55,970 nucleotides of DNA, taken from contig CAMHMK010000002.1 in the NCBI GenBank assembly GCA_946186225.1, positions 1 through 55,970 on the forward strand, in the 5' to 3' direction. Under the pieces are notes generated by a model. The model did not search any database. It was not told the origin of the DNA and saw only the letters and a list, made by a program, of their open reading frames with translations. The number at the start of each line of letters is the position of its first letter. Within the stretch, counting starts at the first letter, position 1. The position numbers and the translations under genes are program-made. Shown one piece after another: positions 28,813-37,588 of the stretch. The DNA is from an uncultured Clostridia bacterium (GTDB taxonomy: Bacteria; Bacillota; Clostridia; Oscillospirales; Oscillospiraceae).

Positions 28813-30623
28813 GTGGTAAAGACCTCCTTTTCTGCGCATTCGCGCTCATAACCGAGGGTAAACATCGGGCTGAATGCATAGCCCTCGCGAACAAAGCCGA
28901 CGCGTTCGCCATCCGCCCGCAGGGTAATGCGGGTGCGGATCGGCGGCAGGGTGCAGGAGACAGACTCGGCATTTGCAGCGCTCGCCTCCCGGCATTCATA
29001 GTGATAGGGAATGACGGTGCTCTCCTCCCCTGCTTCCACACGCAAGGTCAGGGACGTCATATCCTCGGGGTATTCGGTGGTGCCATAGGACGCGGTGATG
29101 TATTCGCGGATCGTCACGGTTTCGTTCGGGTCGGACATAGAGAGGATCCGTCGCTCATAGCGGATCTCGCCGCTGCCCTCGGGGAAGGTGACAACGGTCT
29201 GGAGCCGGACGGTCAGGCCGCCCTCGAAGGCGATCTCCACCGGGTCCAGGGTCAAACGGCGTTCCCCGCCCTCGTGGGTGAAATGGGCCTTTGTGCGGCA
29301 GAGACAGAGGTCCACCTCTTCCCCATTCCAGCACACCTTGGCCGAGCGGACCGTGCCCTCGCCCGCATAGTGAGTAAAGTAGCCTGCGCGGTACTTCTCC
29401 TGAATCAGATAGGGATAGGAGGCATTCTGAACGTGGGGGGTGCCGATACCGACCGGCCATTCCAACTTGGCGGCATAGGGACGCAGGTCCACAATGGCGC
29501 CGCCCTGGTCCATGTTGACGCAGGCACGGAGCCAGGGGTCGCAATACCAGAAGAGCTGCTTGTCAGAGCCGTAGAGGATGTCCCGCCAGAGCGCACACTC
29601 CGGGGTGGAGTAGGACTTCTCAGCGCGGTATCGGTCCGCCAGCTCGGACATCGTCAGGTCCTCCAGTCTGCCCTCCCGCTTGAGCTTGCCATAGTAGGCG
29701 CAGCCGTCCTCGTAGGACTTGAGCAGAAGCGCATAGGGCTGCTCCCAGCGGCCCATCTTATTCATCCAGCCGGGGCCGACAAACATCATGTTGTAGGCCC
29801 AGCCGTCGTTGTATCGTGCCAGACTGCGGTATTGGTCGATCAGGTTGTAAAGGTAAGGATATTCCCAGGTCTTTGTGTCGTAGATCATCCCGCGCAGGAC
29901 ATTCTGGGGGTGTGTGCCGAAGTTGGACCCGTTGCCGTCATAGCAGGCCAGCAGATCCCGGCTCAGGTGCGGGATGGCGACAATGCCGCTGTCCTCGGCT
30001 TCGTTGGCGGCCGGCGCGTGGGTGTTGGCCTTGGAGGGAATCCAAGGCGCCCAGGGACCGCCATCGAGGAAGGTATACCAGGAGTTGTTGCAGGTGTGGT
30101 AGGCCTTGGGTCCCTCCTCCCAGCAGGTAGCGACGGCACACTTCACGGTGGGGTACTCGGCCTTGATGTAGTTGATCAGATCAGCGTCCATATAATAGGA
30201 GCCGGTGGATTCGGGATAGAAGCCGAAGCAGTCGTGGAACTTTTCAAATACATCCCGGACGATGCGGCGCTTGTCCTCCATCGAAAACATCCAGATGCAG
30301 AAGTCCTTGGTCTTGTATTTCTCGCGAAATTGCTCGCAGGGCAGGCCAAGGAGGGTCAGGCCGATCTCGTCGCCGAATTCGGCGTGATGTGCCTTGGCAA
30401 GCACCACGGCCTCGGCATTGAAGAGGCTGGCATAGGTCATCTGGATTGTGGCTTTCAGGCCGTTTTTGTGGGCGACAGCCTGTTGGGTCTTGAAAATATC
30501 CAGGCTTTCGTTGAGCAGAGCCTCACGGCCGAGGTTTTCCTCCTTGCCGTGGCCTGTGACCTTTTCCGCGTATTCCGGCACCATCTCGGGCCGGTGAATC
30601 AGGTTCAATAACAGCTTATTCAT
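28785..30623 (-). CDS. uncharacterised ~612 aa protein, possible carbohydrate-active enzyme with a deacetylase/GH-like barrel
   Basis: MNKLLLNLIHRPEMVPEYAEK...FPYPESTGSYYMDADLINYIKAEYP-type region; lies between two GH53 genes on the same strand. ATG at 30623 is the only start lying outside the upstream GH53 gene. Confidence 0.75.
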   Translation of the reverse strand: MNKLLLNLIHRPEMVPEYAEKVTGHGKEENLGREALLNESLDIFKTQQAVAHKNGLKATIQMTYASLFNAEAVVLAKAHHAEFGDEIGLTLLGLPCEQFREKYKTKDFCIWMFSMEDKRRIVRDVFEKFHDCFGFYPESTGSYYMDADLINYIKAEYPTVKCAVATCWEEGPKAYHTCNNSWYTFLDGGPWAPWIPSKANTHAPAANEAEDSGIVAIPHLSRDLLACYDGNGSNFGTHPQNVLRGMIYDTKTWEYPYLYNLIDQYRSLARYNDGWAYNMMFVGPGWMNKMGRWEQPYALLLKSYEDGCAYYGKLKREGRLEDLTMSELADRYRAEKSYSTPECALWRDILYGSDKQLFWYCDPWLRACVNMDQGGAIVDLRPYAAKLEWPVGIGTPHVQNASYPYLIQEKYRAGYFTHYAGEGTVRSAKVCWNGEEVDLCLCRTKAHFTHEGGERRLTLDPVEIAFEGGLTVRLQTVVTFPEGSGEIRYERRILSMSDPNETVTIREYITASYGTTEYPEDMTSLTLRVEAGEESTVIPYHYECREASAANAESVSCTLPPIRTRITLRADGERVGFVREGYAFSPMFTLGYERECAEKEVFTTWLRLERAD

Positions 30624-30654
30624 TGTATTCTCCGTTTTCTCGTGAGGATGGACC

Positions 30655-32610
30655 TCAGCGAAGGCTGAGGCTGGCGTCATCGATCTTGCCCCACGCACCG
30701 GCGTTGGGGGCCTTGACATAGATGCCGACGGTCATGGTCTGGCCGGCCTCATAGGCGACGCCGCTGACCGTGCCGGGGTGCCATTCGTTCCAGGCTGTGA
30801 TCTCCATTGGGGCAGTGTCGACAATCGTCCCATCGATTTTCACATAGGCATAGACCTCGGCTGCGCCGCAATCGCCGCCCATGATGTAGATCGTGAAATC
30901 GTAGGTTCCGGTCTCCAGTCCCTCCGGCGTCTGCTCGAGGGTGAACTCGACCTTGTCGGCGGTTTCGCTCCAGAAATGCCAGTGCCATTCACCGGTGCGG
31001 GAGTCGCCGGCCTTCTGCTCCGGGAACAGGTCCGGACAGCCGCCCAGGTTTTCAACCACCCAGGGAGTGCCCACACCGTCCTCGAAGGAGGGGTTGGAGA
31101 GCAGGTTCACGTTCTCAACCGTCAGATGCAGTCTGGCGGTCTGGCCCTCGGCCGTGCCGCTGATCTCATAATCCCCGGGCAACTGCAGCTCACTGAGGTC
31201 CGCATCCCAGGTGACGGGGACGGTCTTTCGGCTGCCATCGGTCAAAACAGCCTCCGCAGTCTCGGGGAGGACGACAGGCTCGCCCACCGTCAGGCGCAGG
31301 GAGGCGTCCGCAATGCGCTCGACGCGTAGCTCGGTCTCGTTGCCCCAGCGGATCAGGTTGAATGCCTTGAGGCCCTCCATAACGTGGCCCTTGGAGTCGA
31401 AGAAGGACTGATTATCCACAGCGCAGCCTCCGTACCACTTACCGGCGTCGTCCGGGTCATATTCCGCCGCGTAGGAGGAGGCCCAGCCGGAGCCGTATTT
31501 CTCCCAAAGGGCCTGATTCTCCTCTCTGGACGCGCCGCCAACGGAGATCCAGGTTCCCTCCCAATAGCAGACGCCGATGCCGCCAGCATCCGCCACGGCC
31601 TGGGTCACGGCCCGCAGGCTGTTGACCTGTCCCTGCTGCGTATAGGGATAGGGCTGGTCGACACTGCTCTCATCGGAGATCGTATTGCCGGAGAAATCGG
31701 AATCCTCGCCCGTCCAGGCGTAGGAGGTCTCCAGAACCATCACCTGCTTGCCGAAATTCAGGCGGATCTTCTTGAGACTGTCGGTCAGGTTTTCCAGACT
31801 TCCGTGCCAGTAGGGATAGTAGGAGGAGCCGAAGACGTCATAGTCCAGGCCGTTGTCCCGCAGCGCGCGGGCATAGTCCGGATAGACGCCGTTTTCCGGG
31901 TTGGCAAAGTGGACCGCCACCTTGGCCTCCGGGAAGACCTCCCGGACGGCCTTGGAGCCGGCGGACATCAGACGAACGACATTCGGCCAGGTGGTTTCGC
32001 CGCACATTGCGCCGTTGGTCTCGTTGCCCACCTGGACCATGCCCACGTTCACACCCGCCTGCTTCAGCTTCTGCAGACTCTCCCGGGTGAACTGCTCCAA
32101 GGCGGAAGCCTTGGCATCCAGATCCATATCCTTCCAGGCCTTCGGGACCATCTGCTTGCCGGGGTCCGCCCAGAAGTCGGAATAGTGGAAGTCCACCAGC
32201 AGCTTCATGCCGTATTTGGTTGCGCGGCGTCCGATCTCCAGCGCGGTGTCAATGTTGCAGTTGCCGCCGCCATAGCCGTGGCCATCCGCATCAAAGGGGT
32301 CGTTCCAGACGCGTACGCGGATATAGTTGACGCCGCTTTGAGCCAGTATTCTAAAGACGTCAGTCTCAGCACCGTCGAAATCGTAATACTTGACGCCGCT
32401 GGCCTCTAAGGACGGAACCTGGGAGGCATCCATGCCGAAGATAAAATCCTCGGGAAGTCCTTCGACGGCTTTGATATAGAGGCTGCAGCCCTCCAGCTTC
32501 GCCTTCGGGGCGACGTCCTCCACCTGTATGGTGGTGTTATCGCTGCCGCAGGCGCTCAGAAGGCTCAACGCCAGGAAAAGCACTAGAATACGCGCAAGCT
32601 TGGTTCGCAT
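30655..32610 (-). CDS. GH53 arabinogalactan endo-beta-1,4-galactanase, secreted lipoprotein with C-terminal accessory domains
   Basis: Lipobox LSLLSACGSD; FIFGMDASQVPSLEASG, IRVRVWNDPFD, LLVDFHYSDFWADPGKQMVPKAW, VQVGNETNGAMCGE, VFGSSYYPYWHGSLENL. Confidence 0.93.
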   Translation of the reverse strand: MRTKLARILVLFLALSLLSACGSDNTTIQVEDVAPKAKLEGCSLYIKAVEGLPEDFIFGMDASQVPSLEASGVKYYDFDGAETDVFRILAQSGVNYIRVRVWNDPFDADGHGYGGGNCNIDTALEIGRRATKYGMKLLVDFHYSDFWADPGKQMVPKAWKDMDLDAKASALEQFTRESLQKLKQAGVNVGMVQVGNETNGAMCGETTWPNVVRLMSAGSKAVREVFPEAKVAVHFANPENGVYPDYARALRDNGLDYDVFGSSYYPYWHGSLENLTDSLKKIRLNFGKQVMVLETSYAWTGEDSDFSGNTISDESSVDQPYPYTQQGQVNSLRAVTQAVADAGGIGVCYWEGTWISVGGASREENQALWEKYGSGWASSYAAEYDPDDAGKWYGGCAVDNQSFFDSKGHVMEGLKAFNLIRWGNETELRVERIADASLRLTVGEPVVLPETAEAVLTDGSRKTVPVTWDADLSELQLPGDYEISGTAEGQTARLHLTVENVNLLSNPSFEDGVGTPWVVENLGGCPDLFPEQKAGDSRTGEWHWHFWSETADKVEFTLEQTPEGLETGTYDFTIYIMGGDCGAAEVYAYVKIDGTIVDTAPMEITAWNEWHPGTVSGVAYEAGQTMTVGIYVKAPNAGAWGKIDDASLSLR

Positions 32611-32781
32611 GATCCGATCCCTCTCTTTTGGATGATTTCAGCTCCATTGTAGCGAGGATCGCAGAGAAAAACAATAACATATTTCGACTTGGCTGGCAGC
32701 AATTCTTATCATATTTAATTCTTTATCGGAATCTTCTTTTCTTTTACAAAGAAATATGCTATATTACGGTGTGGAAGGGAG

Positions 32782-33858
32782 ATGATTGCGACGGGACACC
32801 GATTTTACACAGACACAGCAAAATATCCGGCTCTGGAGCAGCTGCTGCGGACCAGGGAGCTGAAGGGCTCCGACAACTACTATCACGAGGTGCTGACTCC
32901 CTTTCAGATCACGCTGATGTCCATCTGCGCGGCCGACCCAAGCAGAAATCGGCTCTCCATCTACGCACCTGGCGCCTGGGTCAGCCTTCCCCCGATGCCG
33001 CCGGAGCTCACGGACGGACTGCCGGGGATGCACCACCACAACTGCTATGAGTTTACCTACATCCTCGAGGGAAGTCTGTACCAGCTCGTCAACGGCAAGC
33101 GCTTTTACTATCCGGCCGGAAGCTGCTGTCTGATGAATCGCCACACGCTTCACGCGGAGGAGGATGCAACTGACTACTGCTGCCTCTTCCTCTCGCTTGG
33201 GCCGGAATTCGTGGAGCGGCTGAAGGGCGCCGGCCACGGTTTTCTCTTTCCGGAGGAGCAGCAGGGGCAGGAAAACGAGATCCTGCGCTTTTTGGGAAGC
33301 GGACGCGGCGAGGCCATACAGCGGGACTTTCTGGACATCGTCCCCCGCATCTCCCAGGCCGAGCAGGAGCAGTCGATCCATCGGCTCTTTGCGCAGATGC
33401 TGGAAACCCTGATCGATCCGCCGCATGGCGCAACCTATCAGCTTCTTGCGCTGACCAGCCGTCTGATCGCCGTACTGGGAGACGAGAGCAGGTATCATCT
33501 TTCCCACGTGACAGCGGAAACGGCGGTTGAGGACCTGCTGATGTCCCGCATCGACCGTATTCTGAGTCTGCGCCGGGGCCGCATTACCAACCACGAGCTG
33601 GCAGAGCTGCTGCACTACAACGGCTCCTATCTCGGACGGATCGTAAAAAAGCACAGCGGCAAAAGTCTTTTCGCCTACAGCATGGAGTTCTCGATGGACT
33701 ATGCCGGCGAGCTGCTGCGAAAAACGGAGCTGCCCGCAACGGCGATCGCCGCTGAGCTGTGCTTCACGAACGTATCGCACTTCTATCGCCTGTTCCGGTC
33801 GCATTGGGGCATGACGCCCCACGAGTATCGACTGGCCTGTAAAAGCTCTCATGCATAG
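32782..33858 (+). CDS. AraC-family transcriptional regulator
   Basis: Cupin-like N-terminus (MHHHNCYEFTYILEGSLYQLVNGKRFYYPAGSCCLMNRHTLH) and C-terminal HTH (NGSYLGRIVKKHSGKSLFAYSMEF...FTNVSHFYRLFRSHWGMTPHEYR). Confidence 0.9.
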   Translation: MIATGHRFYTDTAKYPALEQLLRTRELKGSDNYYHEVLTPFQITLMSICAADPSRNRLSIYAPGAWVSLPPMPPELTDGLPGMHHHNCYEFTYILEGSLYQLVNGKRFYYPAGSCCLMNRHTLHAEEDATDYCCLFLSLGPEFVERLKGAGHGFLFPEEQQGQENEILRFLGSGRGEAIQRDFLDIVPRISQAEQEQSIHRLFAQMLETLIDPPHGATYQLLALTSRLIAVLGDESRYHLSHVTAETAVEDLLMSRIDRILSLRRGRITNHELAELLHYNGSYLGRIVKKHSGKSLFAYSMEFSMDYAGELLRKTELPATAIAAELCFTNVSHFYRLFRSHWGMTPHEYRLACKSSHA

Positions 33859-33863
33859 GTGTG

Positions 33864-33906
33864 TAAAAAAGGATGCGCTGCAGCGAATGCAGCGCATCCT
33901 TTTTTA
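33864..33906. terminator. bidirectional terminator between convergent genes
   Basis: TAAAAAAGGATGCGCTGC / GCAGCGCATCCTTTTTTA, 18-bp perfect arms, 7-nt loop. Confidence 0.93.
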
Positions 33907-33915
33907 CAACAGAGC

Positions 33916-35031
33916 TCAGTCGCAGAGCAGGTTCTTTTCGGTCTTGGGATCGAAGAAGTGCATGACCTTGCCCTCGAAGGAGAGGTGGAGCTTCGCGCCG
34001 TAGGCCAGGTTCTCACGGTCGGCACGACTGAGGTTGACGGTGGGGGTACGAACGATCAGGCGGGTCTCATCCTCGGTGTAGACGTGCAGATGGAGCTCGG
34101 AGCCCATCATTTCATTGACCTCGAGGGTGACAGGGATGCCCTGATCGGACAGGCTGACATGCTCGGGACGGAAGCCCAGGAGGATCTCGCCGGCAGGGAC
34201 GTTCTTTGCGCGGAGAGTATCGCCCTTCTCGCCGTCCACCTCGATCTTCACGCCGAAGGGGGTGACGAAGTAGCGGTTGCCCTCACGGATCAGATTCGTC
34301 TTGACGATGTTCATCTTCGGCGCGCCGATGAATTCGGCCACAAAGAGGTTGGCGGGCATATCGAAGCACTCGGCGGGGGTGCCGACCTGCATGATAAAGC
34401 CGTCCTTCATGATGACGATCCGATCGGCCAGCGTCATAGCCTCTGTCTGGTCATGGGTGACGTAGATGAAGGTAGTGTCCAGCTTCTTGCGGAGAAGGAT
34501 GATCTCCGCGCGCATCTGGTTGCGGAGCTTGGCGTCCAGGTTGGACAGCGGCTCGTCCATCAGGAAAACCTTGGAATTCCGGACCATGGCGCGGCCGATG
34601 GCAACACGCTGGCGCTGGCCGCCGGACAGGGCGCGGGGCTTCCGCATCAGATACTCGGTAATGCCCAGAATCTCCGCCGCCTTGGTGACCTTGTCATAGA
34701 TCTCGTCCTCGGGGATCTTCTGCAGACGCAGGGAGAAGGCGATGTTGTCATACACCGTCATGTGGGGATAGAGGGCGTAGTTCTGAAAGACCATCGCGAT
34801 ATTGCGGTCCTTCGGCTGGAGGTCATTGACCACCTGGCCGTCGATCTCGATGGTACCGTCGCTGATCTCCTCCAGACCGGCGATCATACGGAGGGTGGTG
34901 GACTTACCGCAGCCGGAGGGGCCGACAAAGACCACAAATTCCTTGTCCTTGATATCCAGGTCGAAGTCGTGAACGGCAACAACCTTGTTATCGTATATCT
35001 TCTTGACTTTCATCATTTTTACACTTGCCAT
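33916..35031 (-). CDS. sugar ABC transporter ATP-binding protein (MsmK/UgpC/MalK type)
   Basis: VFVGPSGCGKSTTLRMIAGLEEISDG, ALSGGQRQRVAIGRAMVRNSKVFLMDEPLSNLDAKLR. Confidence 0.95.
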   Translation of the reverse strand: MASVKMMKVKKIYDNKVVAVHDFDLDIKDKEFVVFVGPSGCGKSTTLRMIAGLEEISDGTIEIDGQVVNDLQPKDRNIAMVFQNYALYPHMTVYDNIAFSLRLQKIPEDEIYDKVTKAAEILGITEYLMRKPRALSGGQRQRVAIGRAMVRNSKVFLMDEPLSNLDAKLRNQMRAEIILLRKKLDTTFIYVTHDQTEAMTLADRIVIMKDGFIMQVGTPAECFDMPANLFVAEFIGAPKMNIVKTNLIREGNRYFVTPFGVKIEVDGEKGDTLRAKNVPAGEILLGFRPEHVSLSDQGIPVTLEVNEMMGSELHLHVYTEDETRLIVRTPTVNLSRADRENLAYGAKLHLSFEGKVMHFFDPKTEKNLLCD

Positions 35032-35051
35032 AATTACAACTCCTTTTCGAT

Positions 35052-35945
35052 TTAGCCCTTGACTGCGCCGCCGGTGACACCCTCGACATAATACCTCTGC
35101 AGGCAGATAAACAGGATGGTCACCGGAATCGCGACCACAACGCCGCCAGCGCAGAAGTAGGTGTAATTATTGAAGATCATCGTGTCGGTTGCCAGCCAGG
35201 ACTGCAGGCCGACGGCTACGTTGAGGGAATCCTGATACATCTGAGAGACATAGCGGGCAAAGACGAAGTCGGCCCAGGGTCCCATAAACGCGGTCAGTGT
35301 GGTGTAGATGACGATCGGCTTCGACAGCGGAAGAATGATCTTGGTCAGAACCTGCGCACGGTTCGCGCCGTCCACACGCGCAGCCTCGTCCAGTGATTTC
35401 GGGATCGTATCAAAGAAGCCCTTGGACACATAATAGCCCATGCCGGAGGAGGCGACGTAGACCAGAAGAAGGCCGGGGACCACGTTTCCGTACTGTCCTG
35501 TCAGGTGGAGGTCATCCAGAACACGGTAAAGGATGATCATGGCAAGCATTCCGGGGAACATGCCAAGAATCAGCATGAAGCGCATCAGGCCCGCGCGCAT
35601 CTTGAAGCGGAAACGGGAGAGGGTGTAGCTCATGCAGAGCACAATAATGGTCTGGAGCACTGCGACGCCCAGCGCCAGAATGAAGGTGTTCAGATACCAC
35701 CTGGGGAAGTTGGTGTGCCAGAGATGAATGTAGTTGTCAATGCCCCACTGTTTCGGCAGCAGATAGGACTCCTGGTGGGTGGATTCGATGCGGAAGGACT
35801 GCAGCACGATAAAGACAAAGGGGATCAGCCAGACGATGCTGATGACGATCAGCAGGACGTAAACAAAGGTGTTGGTGATCCGGGTGCTGGCCTTGAGGCC
35901 CATGTGCTGCTTCATCGCGGCTTGCGGATCAGTATTCTTTCTCAT
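35052..35945 (-). CDS. sugar ABC transporter permease (MalG type)
   Basis: IPKSLDEAARVDGANRAQVLTKIILPLSKPI (EAA motif) and TM helices. Confidence 0.93.
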   Translation of the reverse strand: MRKNTDPQAAMKQHMGLKASTRITNTFVYVLLIVISIVWLIPFVFIVLQSFRIESTHQESYLLPKQWGIDNYIHLWHTNFPRWYLNTFILALGVAVLQTIIVLCMSYTLSRFRFKMRAGLMRFMLILGMFPGMLAMIILYRVLDDLHLTGQYGNVVPGLLLVYVASSGMGYYVSKGFFDTIPKSLDEAARVDGANRAQVLTKIILPLSKPIVIYTTLTAFMGPWADFVFARYVSQMYQDSLNVAVGLQSWLATDTMIFNNYTYFCAGGVVVAIPVTILFICLQRYYVEGVTGGAVKG

Positions 35946-37471
35946 TGGAAATCCTCCTCATTCTTGACGGAGGGCAGCAGGCCATAGACAATCAGCGAGA
36001 TCACCGCAACGACCACGAAAACCATGATGCCGACGACGGACGCCAGATAATACTTGGTGTCGCTGCCGGTGGTAATCTTGAAGAGCCAGGTGATCAGCAG
36101 GTCGGTGTGGCCAACGCTACCAGCAGCACCCGAGAGCGAAGGATTCGTCGGTCCGCCGCCGGTCAGAAGGTAGATCACGTTAAAGTTGTTCATGTTGCCC
36201 GTGAAGCTGGTCAGCAGATACGGGCCGGTGATAAACAGCATGTACGGAAGCGTGATCTTCGTAAACTGCTTCCAGCCGCTTGCGCCGTCAATCTTCGCGG
36301 ATTCATAGAGGTCCGCCGGGATATTCATCAGGATGCCGGTGGCGATCAGCATCAGGTACGGAATGCCGATCCAGATGTTGATCACGATGACCATGATGCG
36401 GGCAAGGGTCGGGGTGCCCCAGAAGTCAATGGCTTTGTGGATGATGCCGAGGTCCATCAGGAAGCCGTTGACCAAGCCGTTCAGGGAGAACATCTTGGAT
36501 ACGTACAGCAGGGAGATGAACTGCGGGATCGCAATGGTCATGATGAGGACGGTCCGCCAGAGCTTCTTGAGGTGGATGCCCTTCTTGTTGATCATCATGG
36601 CGACAAAGATGCCGAGGAAATAGTTGGTAAAGGTGGCAAAGAATGCCCAGATCAGGGTCCAGGTCAGGATCTCGCCGAAGGCTGCGGAGTAGTTGACGCC
36701 GCCGGCGGTCCAGGTGAACATCGTCTTGAAGTTGTCCAGGCCAACCCAGGTAAAGAGCTGGTTGGTATAGCCGTTGTGGGCTGCATCGTAGTTCGTGAAC
36801 GCGACCAGGATCATGAAGACGATGGGCATGACCGTGAAGACCAGGATGCCCGTCAGCGGAAGGGCCAGTAGAGTGCGGTGGAAATTGTCGTCCACCATGG
36901 AGCGAAGATCATCCTTGCCGCTCTTCAGCTTTTTGCCGGAACGGAGGATCTGCTCTGCGACCTTGTTCTGGCGAATGTTGACGCGCCAGGTGTAGAGAAA
37001 GGCAATAATAAAGAAGATCGTAAGGACGCCGTAGAGCAGAATCCGGAAGGAGTTGTCATGATACTGCGTCTGGTAGGAGTCGAAAACGGCGTTGTATTCG
37101 CGCGCCGGTCCCTGAACGCCGAGGCTCGCCAGCAGGCCGATCTGCTCGGCGCCGAAGACGATCATGTAGAAAATAAAGACGATCTCAAACAGCAAAAACA
37201 GAACGCCGCGAAGGATCTGCCCGCGGGCCAGGCAGCCAAAGCCCATCACAAGATAGGATAGCTTGGTCTTCCAGTCGCCGTTGACAAAGGTCGTAACGAT
37301 GTCCTTGGCTTCGGCCGCGATCCCGACACCGATCTTCTTGAAGAAAAGGCCGATGCTGCAAATCCCGTTCCAGATTCTCGTAGGAACGGAGGTAAAGAAG
37401 CTCAGCAGCTTATACAGGAATTTCTGCCATTTTGAGAGCTTCAAGTATTCTAATTCATCGTATTTTTTCAT
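35942..37471 (-). CDS. sugar ABC transporter permease (MalF type)
   Basis: IPADLYESAKIDGASGWKQFTKITLPYMLF (EAA motif) and TM helices. Confidence 0.93.
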   Translation of the reverse strand: MKKYDELEYLKLSKWQKFLYKLLSFFTSVPTRIWNGICSIGLFFKKIGVGIAAEAKDIVTTFVNGDWKTKLSYLVMGFGCLARGQILRGVLFLLFEIVFIFYMIVFGAEQIGLLASLGVQGPAREYNAVFDSYQTQYHDNSFRILLYGVLTIFFIIAFLYTWRVNIRQNKVAEQILRSGKKLKSGKDDLRSMVDDNFHRTLLALPLTGILVFTVMPIVFMILVAFTNYDAAHNGYTNQLFTWVGLDNFKTMFTWTAGGVNYSAAFGEILTWTLIWAFFATFTNYFLGIFVAMMINKKGIHLKKLWRTVLIMTIAIPQFISLLYVSKMFSLNGLVNGFLMDLGIIHKAIDFWGTPTLARIMVIVINIWIGIPYLMLIATGILMNIPADLYESAKIDGASGWKQFTKITLPYMLFITGPYLLTSFTGNMNNFNVIYLLTGGGPTNPSLSGAAGSVGHTDLLITWLFKITTGSDTKYYLASVVGIMVFVVVAVISLIVYGLLPSVKNEEDFQ

Positions 37472-37491
37472 AGAAGTCCCTCATTAACAGA

Positions 37492-37525
37492 TTTGGCTGG
37501 AGTCATATGGATGACTCCAGCCAAA
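37492..37525 (-). other. hairpin between the binding-protein gene and the MalF-type permease gene
   Basis: TTTGGCTGGAGTCAT / ATGACTCCAGCCAAA, 15-bp perfect arms, 4-nt loop, no strong T-tract on the minus strand. Confidence 0.75.
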
Positions 37526-37588
37526 GGTTGTTTAACGTCTTTGCCAAAGTCCTATGAACTTTGGGGTAAAACGGTTCTGCGCGATTGA

